A stretch of 7,306 bases of DNA from DATCIH01 sp036507955 (GTDB taxonomy: Bacteria; Bacillota; Clostridia; Clostridiales; Clostridiaceae): the NCBI GenBank assembly GCA_036507955.1, contig DATCIH010000124.1, forward strand, positions 1-7,306. The letters are read 5' to 3'. The translations under genes and the position numbers were made by a program. Positions 1 through 5,107 of this stretch are shown one piece after another. The stretch's first letter is position 1; every line of letters starts with the position of its first letter. The notes under the pieces are model-generated. The model was not told the DNA's origin. It ran no database searches and saw only the letters and a list, made by a program, of their open reading frames with translations.

Positions 1-130
1 AGAAGACCTAAAATCTATGTAAACATATATGGCTAAGATTTATGTGAATGGCGGAGTGAAGAGCCGGATGCCTTAATTGGGCACGTCCGGATCTGTGAGG
101 GGTAAGTACCGCGAGGTGCACCTACTCGAC
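1..130 (+). mobile_element. Group II intron, 3' end (domains V and VI), 5' part outside window
   Basis: This is the tail of a self-splicing retroelement RNA. Domain V spans about 61-94: it starts GAGCCGGA with the AGC catalytic triad and closes with TCCGGATC. Domain VI spans about 97-127: GTACC (106-110) and GGTGC (115-119) pair around a GCGA tetraloop, then T103-A120, G102-C121, G101-C122 and G100-T123, A124 is left unpaired, and G99-C125, A98-T126 and G97-C127 close the stem. The lone A sits 7 nt before the expected 3' splice site after ...CGAC at 130, as in known introns. Domain V differs from typical examples: the usual GNRA loop is replaced by an A/T-rich one near 73-79, and the G63 partner is A91 rather than U. 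The intron may therefore be divergent or worn. The maturase/reverse transcriptase gene would lie upstream of base 1. The 3' end is well supported; activity is unknown. Confidence 0.75.
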
Positions 131-140
131 AATAGTTATG

Positions 141-240
141 GTGCGTCGCCTGATGGCGACGGATTTTATTAAAATAGGTCGGAGCAAGAGCATAGCGAAT
201 AGTGAAAAGTTATGGAAAGTCGGCTTGTACCGACTAATTT
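141..240 (+). other. Hairpin-rich segment, possible second group II intron 5' remnant
   Basis: Ten bases after the intron 3' end the sequence reads GTGCG (141-145), the consensus 5' end of bacterial group II introns. It runs into a perfect hairpin, GTCGCC (145-150) / GGCGAC (155-160) with loop TGAT. A second hairpin is AGTCGG (218-223) / CCGACT (230-235). No coding potential was seen. The segment could be the start of a truncated or tandem intron, or simply structured 3' exon. GTGCG alone is a weak signal, so the intron reading is tentative. Confidence 0.3.
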
Positions 241-278
241 AAAGTAGGAATGAAGTTTAAACCATTTGTAGACCATAA

Positions 279-521
279 TTTGGCATAACAGATTTGGAAA
301 AAGTCTTACCAACACACATCAAAGGTTATATTCGATTTATGATGAAAAAGGGGTCTGCTGAAACCTATATCAATGGTGTTCTAATACTATATGCTAAGAA
401 GTTAGGTATTCCCGCTTTGGTTAACATAAGAATTCCCCACCTGCAGGTGAGAAAAAAATTTGCAATAGTGAGAAAAGTTAACTTGCAAAATACATTCAAA
501 CATTTACTCGATAATGGTTAG
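279..521 (+). pseudogene. Tyrosine recombinase/integrase fragment (core-binding domain only)
   Basis: The open frame translates from 279 as FGITDLEKVLPTHIKGYIRF and continues to a stop at 519-521. The PTHIKGYIRFMMKKGSAETYING stretch resembles the helical SAM-like core-binding domain of phage-type integrases (pattern TPTHIKEYIxYLxxKGxxxxYIN). The N-terminal part is missing: a stop codon lies directly upstream at 276-278. The catalytic domain with its R-H-R-Y residues is absent. A TTG at 294 could serve as a start, but no convincing ribosome binding site precedes it. This is most likely a decayed piece of a transposon or integrative element, which fits the intron remnant next to it. The assignment is by motif resemblance only and is moderately sure. 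Confidence 0.5.
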
Positions 522-573
522 AATATTTGAAAAAATGTTAGAAGATTTGTTAGAAGTCAATAAGCAAAATTAC

Positions 574-582
574 TGATATAAT
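574..582 (+). promoter_or_regulatory. Extended -10 promoter for the coiled-coil gene
   Basis: TGATATAAT at 574-582 is a perfect extended -10 element (TGnTATAAT). No good -35 box lies at 17 bp; TTGTTA at 547-552 is too distant (24 bp), which is tolerable for an extended -10 promoter. Transcription would begin near 588, about 60 bases before the ATG at 647. Confidence 0.55.
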
Positions 583-646
583 GACAACTAAAAAGTATAG
601 ATATATATTATCAACTCATGATATAATAATTTCTGGAGGGATGTAT

Positions 647-898
647 ATGGAAAATTCTTTAAAGTTGATACTAGATAAGCTAAATATCATTGATTCAGAT
701 TTAAAGGAATTGAAACAAGGACAAAAAGGGTTAGAACAAGGTCAAATAAATTTAACAGATAAACTTGATGCTTTTGAAAAACAGACCATGAAGCGTTTCA
801 ATGAAGTAGATAGCAAAATAGATAGTGTAAGTAATGCAGTCGCTGATTTGATGGAATTCAGGACAGATACTGAGAGCAGACTAAAGAAAATAAAATAG
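647..898 (+). CDS. Small coiled-coil protein of unknown function
   Basis: An 83-residue, very hydrophilic protein (MENSLKLILDKLN... to ...RLKKIK). Nearly its whole length shows heptad spacing of hydrophobic residues (LKLILDKLNIIDSDLKEL, then LTDKLDAFEKQTMKRFNEV, then IDSKxxSVxNAVADLMEF), so it should form a long coiled coil. The central KQGQKGLEQGQINL segment is a small repeat of the KGLEQGQ kind. There is no signal peptide or membrane segment. The start at 647 is chosen because GGAGG at 635-639 lies 7 bases upstream; ATG 641 is too close, and the upstream codons to 581 overlap the promoter. Similar small coiled-coil proteins are common in Clostridia, often near mobile elements, without known function. 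I do not assign one. It appears to be its own transcription unit. Confidence 0.75.
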   Translation: MENSLKLILDKLNIIDSDLKELKQGQKGLEQGQINLTDKLDAFEKQTMKRFNEVDSKIDSVSNAVADLMEFRTDTESRLKKIK

Positions 899-908
899 AT
901 ATACATAT

Positions 909-1046
909 ATGCAAGGAAATAAAAAACACCTTCCTGAGCTAGCAGACTTCTCGGCTGTATGTGAGGCACTTGAAAGCAAAGCGCTATGAATTTCTACAGG
1001 CAGAGACATCTATGATTCCAAGCGTAACTATTCACTAAAAATTTAA
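909..1046 (+). pseudogene. Decayed reading frame with one in-frame stop
   Basis: From ATG 909 the frame reads MQGNKKHLPELADFSAVCEA and continues to ESKAL, meets TGA at 987-989, and goes on in the same frame as ISTGRDIYDSKRNYSLKI to TAA at 1044-1046. The composition of both halves looks protein-like, suggesting a C-terminal gene fragment with one nonsense change. No ribosome binding site precedes ATG 909, and I do not recognise the family. Chance openness over 45 codons cannot be excluded. There is no other gene in 899-1052 and no clear terminator for the upstream gene. Confidence 0.25.
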
Positions 1047-1052
1047 CATCCA

Positions 1053-1298
1053 CTATTTTATAATTGGTTTTTCGATTATCTCCAATCTACCCTCGTCTAG
1101 ATACTTCTGTATATTTGATACACTTATATCCAGTATAGTAGCGATTGCACCTATAGAAGACTTGGGGTGTTGTCTTAGATATGATTTTATTTGCTGAAAT
1201 TCCAACTCGTTTTTTTGGCTGCAGGTTAAACACTGTTGGTCATTTGTAGTATATTGAAAAGTTCCATTACAATCTTTGCACTGCTTTAATTCAGTCAT
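1053..1298 (-). CDS. YvyF-like zinc-ribbon/helix-turn-helix protein
   Basis: An 81-residue protein with an N-terminal zinc ribbon (C7-x2-C10 and C23-x2-C26) and a C-terminal helix-turn-helix-like region at about residues 34-76 (IKSYLRQHPKSSIGAIATIL, then ISVSNIQKYLDEGRLEI). The arrangement and the terminal ...YLDEGRLEI motif match the flagellar-operon protein YvyF (TIGR03826) and related small clostridial proteins. YvyF normally sits beside flgM in flagellar operons, and its role is thought to be regulatory. Here no flagellar gene is nearby, so this is a standalone relative. The ATG at 1298 is the only sensible start; the G-rich run (complement of 1311-1315) is 12 bases upstream, a rather long spacing. 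It is downstream of, and co-directional with, the 1431-1691 gene, with 132 bases between them. Confidence 0.7.
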   Translation of the reverse strand: MTELKQCKDCNGTFQYTTNDQQCLTCSQKNELEFQQIKSYLRQHPKSSIGAIATILDISVSNIQKYLDEGRLEIIEKPIIK

Positions 1299-1324
1299 TA
1301 TTAATATTAACCCCCAATTTATTT

Positions 1325-1423
1325 ATGTATGCTATCTTTGTATTCAGAGTCTTTACGCCGCTTATATCTCCGCTAAGAAGCGGAAGTGCTGGCGGCGGTA
1401 GACATCGGATAAAGCGTACCTAG
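1325..1423 (+). repeat. GC-rich nested hairpin element between two minus-strand genes
   Basis: A GC-rich island in A/T-rich surroundings. Inner stem TCCGCT (1369-1374) / AGCGGA (1379-1384) with loop AAGA; outer stem CGCCGC (1356-1361) / GCGGCG (1392-1397). There is no T-run on either side, so it is not a standard terminator. Both strands are open: on plus, ATG 1325 to TAG 1421 (32 codons, ending GGGRHRIKRT); on minus, a frame of about 42 codons from after TAG near 1418 to a TGA overlapping the start of the 1298 gene. Neither frame has a ribosome binding site. It resembles a dispersed intergenic repeat or a structured RNA; copy number cannot be judged from one window. Confidence 0.4.
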
Positions 1424-1430
1424 TCAATTA

Positions 1431-1691
1431 TCAATCTGAGAGCAGCTGGCTGTTTTTTGCCTTAATTCCTGGGATCGCGTTTAGCTTCTCTTCAAGCTGG
1501 GATATCTCAGCTTCTGAACCAATCAAGTGCAAAATAATAAGCCCTTCATTTGAACAAAAATCCTCACCAGCATCGTGAATCCCTAGCCTAGTCTTTATAA
1601 TGCAACCAGATTCAGTGAGAATCTGCTGCATCACATTTACGTTTTGAATCCTCTTGTTTGTTAATACAGACATTACGTTATAGCAAGTCAT
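1431..1691 (-). CDS. Small ferredoxin-fold regulator, TM1266-like
   Basis: An 86-residue protein: VMSVLTNKRIQNVNVMQQIL, then SGCIIKTRLGIHDAG, then GLIILHLIGSEAEISQLEEK and LNAIPGIKAK. The pattern (short strand, helix, TRLGIxD turn, strand, helix, PGIKxK strand) fits the ACT/NikR-like ferredoxin fold of the TM1266 family, some members of which are annotated as putative regulators of iron-only hydrogenase systems. It lacks a DNA-binding domain, so any regulatory role would be by ligand or partner binding. No hydrogenase gene lies in the window. The ATG at 1691 is supported by AAAGGAGA (complement of 1701-1708), 9 bases upstream. Fold assignment is by resemblance; the function is open. Confidence 0.65.
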   Translation of the reverse strand: MTCYNVMSVLTNKRIQNVNVMQQILTESGCIIKTRLGIHDAGEDFCSNEGLIILHLIGSEAEISQLEEKLNAIPGIKAKNSQLLSD

Positions 1692-1754
1692 AAAAATCAG
1701 TCTCCTTTAAAAATTGATTTAACCGTCAATTAATAGTTTTAACACAAATTTGAT

Positions 1755-1784
1755 ATTATATAACAGGAGATTTACTATGAACAA
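1755..1784 (-). promoter_or_regulatory. Sigma-A promoter for the TM1266-like gene
   Basis: On the minus strand, -35 TTGTTC (complement of 1779-1784) and -10 TATAAT (complement of 1755-1760) are 18 bp apart. This places a start of transcription about 55-60 bases before the ATG at 1691, consistent with independent expression from the transporter gene upstream. Confidence 0.55.
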
Positions 1785-1811
1785 ATTGTTTTTCTAACCC
1801 CCAATATTATT

Positions 1812-2873
1812 CTAAATATTGTCCTTATAGTTGCCAGTATCTTGATCGGCAGTTATTATAACATCTGAATTTTTAACCTCAAGGACATCGAGTATGAATA
1901 TGAATATTGGAATACCAATAATAAGACCCCAGATTCCAAGAATATGCTCGGAAACTATCAAAACCACAAAAGTATAGAAAACAGGCAGTTTTGTTTTCTG
2001 AGACATAAGTTTGGGGTTTAGTATATAGCTCTCAAGTGCATGCAATATTGCAACTAATATGAGTATATATAGGATCATTTTAAAGCCACCAATACTAAAA
2101 GCAATTATTGCCAGAGGGACTAAAGAAACAATCACACCAGCAACTGGAATTAGTCCAAAAACAAAAATCATAAAGCCCAATCCAAATATCTGTGGAAATT
2201 TAAGTATAGACAACATTATCATGGACAGCACACAGTTGATAAATGATATAGTTATCTGAGTCTGAATTACCTTTCCGAAAGATTGCAAGAACTTGCGCCC
2301 AAAGAACGCCATCTCATCATATACAAAGGCAACTTTACTATTTTTGAAGCCTAATGTAAATTTGGCTATCCTACTTTTTTCAAGAATAAAAAATAAGCTT
2401 AAAATAATTGCTACAAATATATCAAAACCCCACTTGCCTATATTTGTTATTGATTTAAACAAGGTTTTAAAATTATCATTTATATAATTGGATACCTTGA
2501 AATCTTTAGATAAGGAAATGATGTAATTAAGAGTTTCATTATCATAGGTGCTATTTAAAAAAAGTGTGGCTTGATCTATTATAGATTTTAATTCGGAAAT
2601 AATTACAGGTACATATTTGTATAGGACATATATTGCAAACGCAATAATGGCTAAATATACTGTAATTATAATTACTTTCAAAAGTCTTGAATTAATTATT
2701 TTGGCTCTCGTGAAAAAAAAGCTTGATGCGGTGTAGCCTAAATACGCAAATATAAAGGTAAGCAAAAACATGTTTGCCATTCCTTTGAGAAGATATATCG
2801 TAATTCCAAAGGCAATAAGTATAAGCATTCTTCTCGGCATTTGTCTTGAAAAAATTGATTTTAAAGTTGTCAT
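1812..2873 (-). CDS. AI-2E family transporter (PF01594)
   Basis: A 353-residue integral membrane protein, a usual length for the family (about 340-370). Hydrophobic segments lie near residues 16-34, 35-54, 65-87, 150-166, 203-224, 230-260, 264-282 and 298-330, with a hydrophilic loop at 92-148, as in the family. Family signatures are GLIPVAG (240-246, position of the usual IPYVG), HALESYILNPKLM (279-291, like the Q..E..ILQPKIM block) and GIWGLIIGIP (313-322). Characterised relatives export autoinducer-2 (TqsA) or exchange sodium and protons; the substrate here cannot be read from sequence. ATG 2873 is preferred over GTG 2876 because AAAAGGA lies 7 bases upstream. No clear terminator follows the stop at 1812. 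Confidence 0.9.
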   Translation of the reverse strand: MTTLKSIFSRQMPRRMLILIAFGITIYLLKGMANMFLLTFIFAYLGYTASSFFFTRAKIINSRLLKVIIITVYLAIIAFAIYVLYKYVPVIISELKSIIDQATLFLNSTYDNETLNYIISLSKDFKVSNYINDNFKTLFKSITNIGKWGFDIFVAIILSLFFILEKSRIAKFTLGFKNSKVAFVYDEMAFFGRKFLQSFGKVIQTQITISFINCVLSMIMLSILKFPQIFGLGFMIFVFGLIPVAGVIVSLVPLAIIAFSIGGFKMILYILILVAILHALESYILNPKLMSQKTKLPVFYTFVVLIVSEHILGIWGLIIGIPIFIFILDVLEVKNSDVIITADQDTGNYKDNI

Positions 2874-2941
2874 CACGTTATCCTTTTTATATTATTAGAA
2901 AATACATGGAAACCTCTGCATGTGAAGAAGATGAAACAAAT

Positions 2942-2958
2942 CGCAGCGCAGCGCAGCG
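2942..2958. repeat. Short tandem repeat (CGCAG)x3 plus CG
   Basis: Three copies of a five-base unit, CGCAGCGCAGCGCAGCG, stand out as GC-rich in a region otherwise almost all A and T. They lie 69-85 bases upstream of the transporter ATG, in its presumed 5' leader. No function can be assigned from one sequence. Confidence 0.6.
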
Positions 2959-2964
2959 TAATGT

Positions 2965-3000
2965 ACTTACTTGATTAATTATATATAAATATCAAGAAGT
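2965..3000 (-). promoter_or_regulatory. Inverted repeat over probable -10 of the transporter gene
   Basis: The arms ACTT(A)CTTGAT (2965-2975) and ATCAAGAAGT (2991-3000) form a 10-bp inverted repeat with one extra base, around an A/T core. On the minus strand the core holds TATAAT with a poor -35 (TTATTA) 16 bp upstream. The layout suggests a promoter with an overlapping operator for the transporter gene. The binding protein is unknown. Confidence 0.35.
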
Positions 3001-3042
3001 AATAAAGCTTTATATTTAAAATATTATTTAAGATAAATAATT

Positions 3043-3079
3043 AAAAAAAGGATACCGTCAAAAACGGCATCCTTTTTTT
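3043..3079 (-). terminator. Bidirectional intrinsic terminator after the SASP gene
   Basis: The hairpin has GGAT (3050-3053) pairing ATCC (3069-3072) and CCGT (3055-3058) pairing ACGG (3064-3067), with loop CAAAA and one A/C mismatch. It is flanked by A7 (3043-3049) and T7 (3073-3079). On the minus strand it lies 12 bases beyond the SASP stop and supplies a T7 tail. It could also stop plus-strand transcription. Confidence 0.85.
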
Positions 3080-3090
3080 GGTGTTACTAA

Positions 3091-3261
3091 TTATTTCTTA
3101 GAATTTGTATAAGCTTCAAATACCTTCTTAGTGATAGTTCCACCAATTTTGCCGGCTTCTCTTGAAGTTAAATCACCATTGTAACCCTGCTTTAGGTTAA
3201 CGCCTACCTGGGATGCTATTTCATACTTCATATTCTCAAATGCTGATTTGTTACTTGACAT
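3091..3261 (-). CDS. Alpha/beta-type small acid-soluble spore protein (SASP)
   Basis: A 56-residue protein: MSSNKSAFENMKYEIASQVG, then VNLKQGYNGDLTSREAGKIG, then GTITKKVFEAYTNSKK. It carries the two conserved blocks of alpha/beta SASPs: KYEIA near residues 12-16, where the GPR germination protease cuts after E, and GYNGDLTSREAGKIGGxITKK at 26-46, involved in DNA binding. These proteins coat forespore DNA and protect it from UV, heat and chemicals. It is slightly shorter than the usual 60-70 residues, and positions 17-18 are SQ where many relatives have an acidic residue just after the cleavage site. ATG 3261 is set by AGGAGG (complement of 3271-3276), 9 bases upstream. It is a single-gene unit with its own terminator. 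I could not find a clean sigma-G promoter. Confidence 0.93.
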   Translation of the reverse strand: MSSNKSAFENMKYEIASQVGVNLKQGYNGDLTSREAGKIGGTITKKVFEAYTNSKK

Positions 3262-3286
3262 AATTTTGTTCCTCCTAATAATTTTT

Positions 3287-3324
3287 CACCGTATTTCACT
3301 AAATCTTAGTGATGTTCATCGGTG
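3287..3324 (-). promoter_or_regulatory. Two-level hairpin in the SASP leader
   Basis: Inner stem CACTAA (3297-3302) / TTAGTG (3306-3311) with a 3-base loop; outer stem CACCG (3287-3291) / CGGTG (3320-3324). It lies 26-63 bases upstream of the SASP ATG and just before the ribosome binding site, so it would form in the 5' leader if transcription starts upstream of it. It could stabilise the message or act as an operator. Confidence 0.4.
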
Positions 3325-3351
3325 TACTAATATAATTTGCATTATTAAAAA

Positions 3352-3370
3352 AAATATTACGGTAATATTT
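3352..3370. promoter_or_regulatory. Perfect 9-bp inverted repeat, operator-like
   Basis: AAATATTAC (3352-3360) and GTAATATTT (3362-3370) around a single G make a perfect 19-bp dyad. It lies in the non-coding gap upstream of the SASP gene and beyond the DUF378 terminator. The size and single central base suit a dimeric repressor site. Confidence 0.4.
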
Positions 3371-3409
3371 TCCTGTCTAGGTAAACTCGAATTTTCTTAA
3401 ATAAACAGT

Positions 3410-3439
3410 AAAAAAAAGTGGCGGTAATTACCGCCACTT
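3410..3439 (-). terminator. Intrinsic terminator of the DUF378 gene, perfect 24-bp palindrome
   Basis: Positions 3416-3439 are fully self-complementary: AAGTGGCGGTAA followed by TTACCGCCACTT. On the minus strand this is a stable GC-containing stem ending in an eight-base T run (complement of A8 at 3410-3417), 10 bases after the DUF378 stop codon. It is a textbook rho-independent terminator. Confidence 0.9.
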
Positions 3440-3448
3440 GGGTAGTGA

Positions 3449-3661
3449 TTAGTGCTCCCTTACTGTCTCTGATTCCCTAAACAATAGGCTTATGCTATAC
3501 AAACCAGCAAGACCTACTATAGTAAATATTGTTCTTGTGATGAGCGAGGTAGCCCCAAACATTGATCCAACTAAATCATATCGGAACAAGCCTATAGAAA
3601 GCCAGTTCAGAGCCCCAATGATTATAACTACTAATGATACTCTATCCAAAGGTGTTCTCAT
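3449..3661 (-). CDS. DUF378 family small membrane protein (YuzA-like)
   Basis: A 70-residue protein with two membrane helices at about residues 7-27 (VSLVVIIIGALNWLSIGLF) and 44-63 (TIFTIVGLAGLYSISLLF). IGALNW (15-20) and VGLAGLY (49-55) are hallmarks of DUF378 (PF04070). Family function is unknown. The C-terminus is short and charged (RESETVREH). The start is ambiguous: ATG 3661 matches the usual MRTLD-type beginning of relatives, while GTG 3667 is better spaced (5 bases) from GAGG in the complement of 3671-3680. I prefer ATG. It is a single-gene unit with a strong terminator. Confidence 0.88.
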   Translation of the reverse strand: MRTPLDRVSLVVIIIGALNWLSIGLFRYDLVGSMFGATSLITRTIFTIVGLAGLYSISLLFRESETVREH

Positions 3662-3686
3662 GGTCACAACTTCCTCTCTTTTTTTT

Positions 3687-3702
3687 AGTTTTACGTAAAA
3701 CT
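3687..3702. promoter_or_regulatory. Perfect 16-bp palindrome upstream of the DUF378 gene
   Basis: AGTTTTACGTAAAACT is perfectly self-complementary and begins 26 bases before ATG 3661, just upstream of the ribosome binding site. Related ACGTAAAC and ATGTAAAC half-sites recur about 30 and 70 bases further upstream. This suggests a repressor operator in the leader or promoter of the DUF378 gene. Confidence 0.4.
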
Positions 3703-4026
3703 TCCCATATTAAAGAAATTTATAACGTAAACATATATTTGATTTCAGTTATATTATAATAAATGTAAACAATTTTTATCCTACTAAAAAAATACCATAT
3801 TAGTATAAAACTTATACTTTTAAAAAATAAAATAACCGCACTTCCTTTTTACGAGAAATGCGGTGTATTTAAATAACCATCTGCTTTCACAGGCAGTTAG
3901 TACTGATATATGATGTTATATATTTTTTCAATAGTAGAGAACCTTCTATTTTTGCAAGCCACAATCAGGGTTAAGGCAGTTTATATTTTAAAATTATTCT
4001 GATTAGGCAACAATATAAACAAATGA
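3703..4026. other. Intergenic region between divergent units, with two hairpins
   Basis: No gene was found here. Two structures stand out. AGTATAA (3802-3808) / TTATACT (3812-3818) is a perfect 7-bp hairpin with a 3-base loop. AAATA-ACCGCA (3830-3840) pairs with TGCGGT-TATTT (3859-3870, one bulged G) around an 18-base loop; on the minus strand the second is followed by a T-rich stretch and could end a minus-strand transcript, though no gene there needs it. The remainder is A/T-rich with nothing recognisable. Confidence 0.4.
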
Positions 4027-4056
4027 TTTACTGATGTGTTCTTACTTTAGTATAAT
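4027..4056 (+). promoter_or_regulatory. Sigma-A-type promoter for the DUF6873 gene
   Basis: -35 TTTACT (4027-4032) and -10 TATAAT (4051-4056) are 18 bp apart. Transcription from near 4063 would give a leader of about 105 bases before the TTG start at 4168. Confidence 0.5.
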
Positions 4057-4167
4057 ATGAAATACAAAAATTATGTGTGATATCAAAATTAACAAATAGA
4101 AAAATATTTTAAACGATAAAGAGAATTCGTACAGTATATTAGTAGTTTAAGAAATGGAGAACAAACC

Positions 4168-4923
4168 TTGAAACCAGTTCAAATACCAAATTTGCCAATG
4201 GATGATGTGACCACTGTAATAATTGATGGGAGAGCGACCCCAAAAATTAAAGAAATGCTGATGCAACGGAACGTTTCAATTATTTCAACGTTGGCACATC
4301 CAGATGTGTATCCAGCAGTAGCATATCACCCAGATATTATGTTTCATCACATCGAAGGTAATATAATTGTGTATGCTCCAAATACCCCGGAATCCCTGAT
4401 AAACTTACTCTGCGAAATGGGCTTTGATATGAAAAGAGGAGATACTTTGCTGGGAAATAAATATCCTCTTACAATTGCCTATAATGTAGCACGAATTGGA
4501 AACTATGCATTTCATAATACAAAATATACTGATCCCGTTATAAAAGAGTTACTTTTTAAAAGAGGTATTGAGCTGGTACACGTTAACCAAGGATATTCAA
4601 AATGTTTAATCTGTGTTGTAGACCAAAACAGTATAATTACCTCTGATTTGGAAATTTGTAAAAAAGCGACTGCAGTAGGTATAGATGTATTGCTAATAGA
4701 ACAGGATAATTCAATAATGCTCGAGCCTTTTGACATGGGCTTTCTCGGAGGAGCAACCGGCCTAATTGGAAAAAATAAGCTTGCATTTGCAGGTGATTTG
4801 GGTTTTCATAAAAATTCCAAAGAAATATTATGCTTTTTAAGTTTAAAATCTGTGGACGTGGTTATGCTTAATGATGAAAGACTAATAGATTTAGGAACCA
4901 TAATTCCTATAATACAGACTTAA
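4168..4923 (+). CDS. DUF6873 family GME-fold (pentein-like) protein
   Basis: A 251-residue soluble protein that I match to the DUF6873 GME-fold family of Clostridia. GME-fold (pentein) proteins include arginine deiminase and dimethylargininase. Repeated strand-loop-helix units are visible. Conserved-looking residues are H54-P-D56, H60/H61, the QGYSKCLICVVDQNSIITSD block (141-160) with C146 and C149, GFLGGATG (191-198), and the AGDLGFH motif with D210 and H214. Whether a nucleophilic Cys is in the catalytic place cannot be told, so substrate and even enzymatic activity are open. The start is TTG 4168, supported by GGAG (4156-4159) 8 bases upstream and a frame beginning MKPVQIPNLP; the next ATG (4198) has no such site. 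ytxC follows on the same strand, 236 bases on. A weak hairpin, CTTAAAG/CTTTAAG at 4927-4950, lacks a T-run. Confidence 0.75.
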   Translation: MKPVQIPNLPMDDVTTVIIDGRATPKIKEMLMQRNVSIISTLAHPDVYPAVAYHPDIMFHHIEGNIIVYAPNTPESLINLLCEMGFDMKRGDTLLGNKYPLTIAYNVARIGNYAFHNTKYTDPVIKELLFKRGIELVHVNQGYSKCLICVVDQNSIITSDLEICKKATAVGIDVLLIEQDNSIMLEPFDMGFLGGATGLIGKNKLAFAGDLGFHKNSKEILCFLSLKSVDVVMLNDERLIDLGTIIPIIQT

Positions 4924-5107
4924 AGGCTTAAAGGCATAAATTACTTTAAGTATGAAGAAATAATCTTTAACGTGTAGTACCTATGAAAATTGCAATGCAT
5001 ATAATGTAGCATAACTTGAAGGCGGAGCATTCAGACAGACTTGTTGGAAGGTAAGTAAATTTTAAATATTTAACTATAATTTGGCATAAACTGTAAAAAC
5101 GCTCACT

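Noticed and set aside
742..969. Minus-strand frame of 75 codons
   Set aside because: Antisense to the coiled-coil gene; hydrophobic residues reflect the complement of its Glu/Lys codons, and no ribosome binding site is present.
1778..1798. Plus-strand ATG after AGGAGA
   Set aside because: The frame ends after six codons; too short to support.
1308..1805. 11-bp direct repeat TAACCCCCAAT at 1308-1318 and 1795-1805, as a possible target-site duplication
   Set aside because: Matches of this length are expected by chance in a 7-kb A/T-rich window, and the genes between look ordinary.
3890..3985. Minus-strand coding remnant reading VACKNRRFSTIEKIYNIIYQ
   Set aside because: No start codon, no recognised family, and short enough to be chance.
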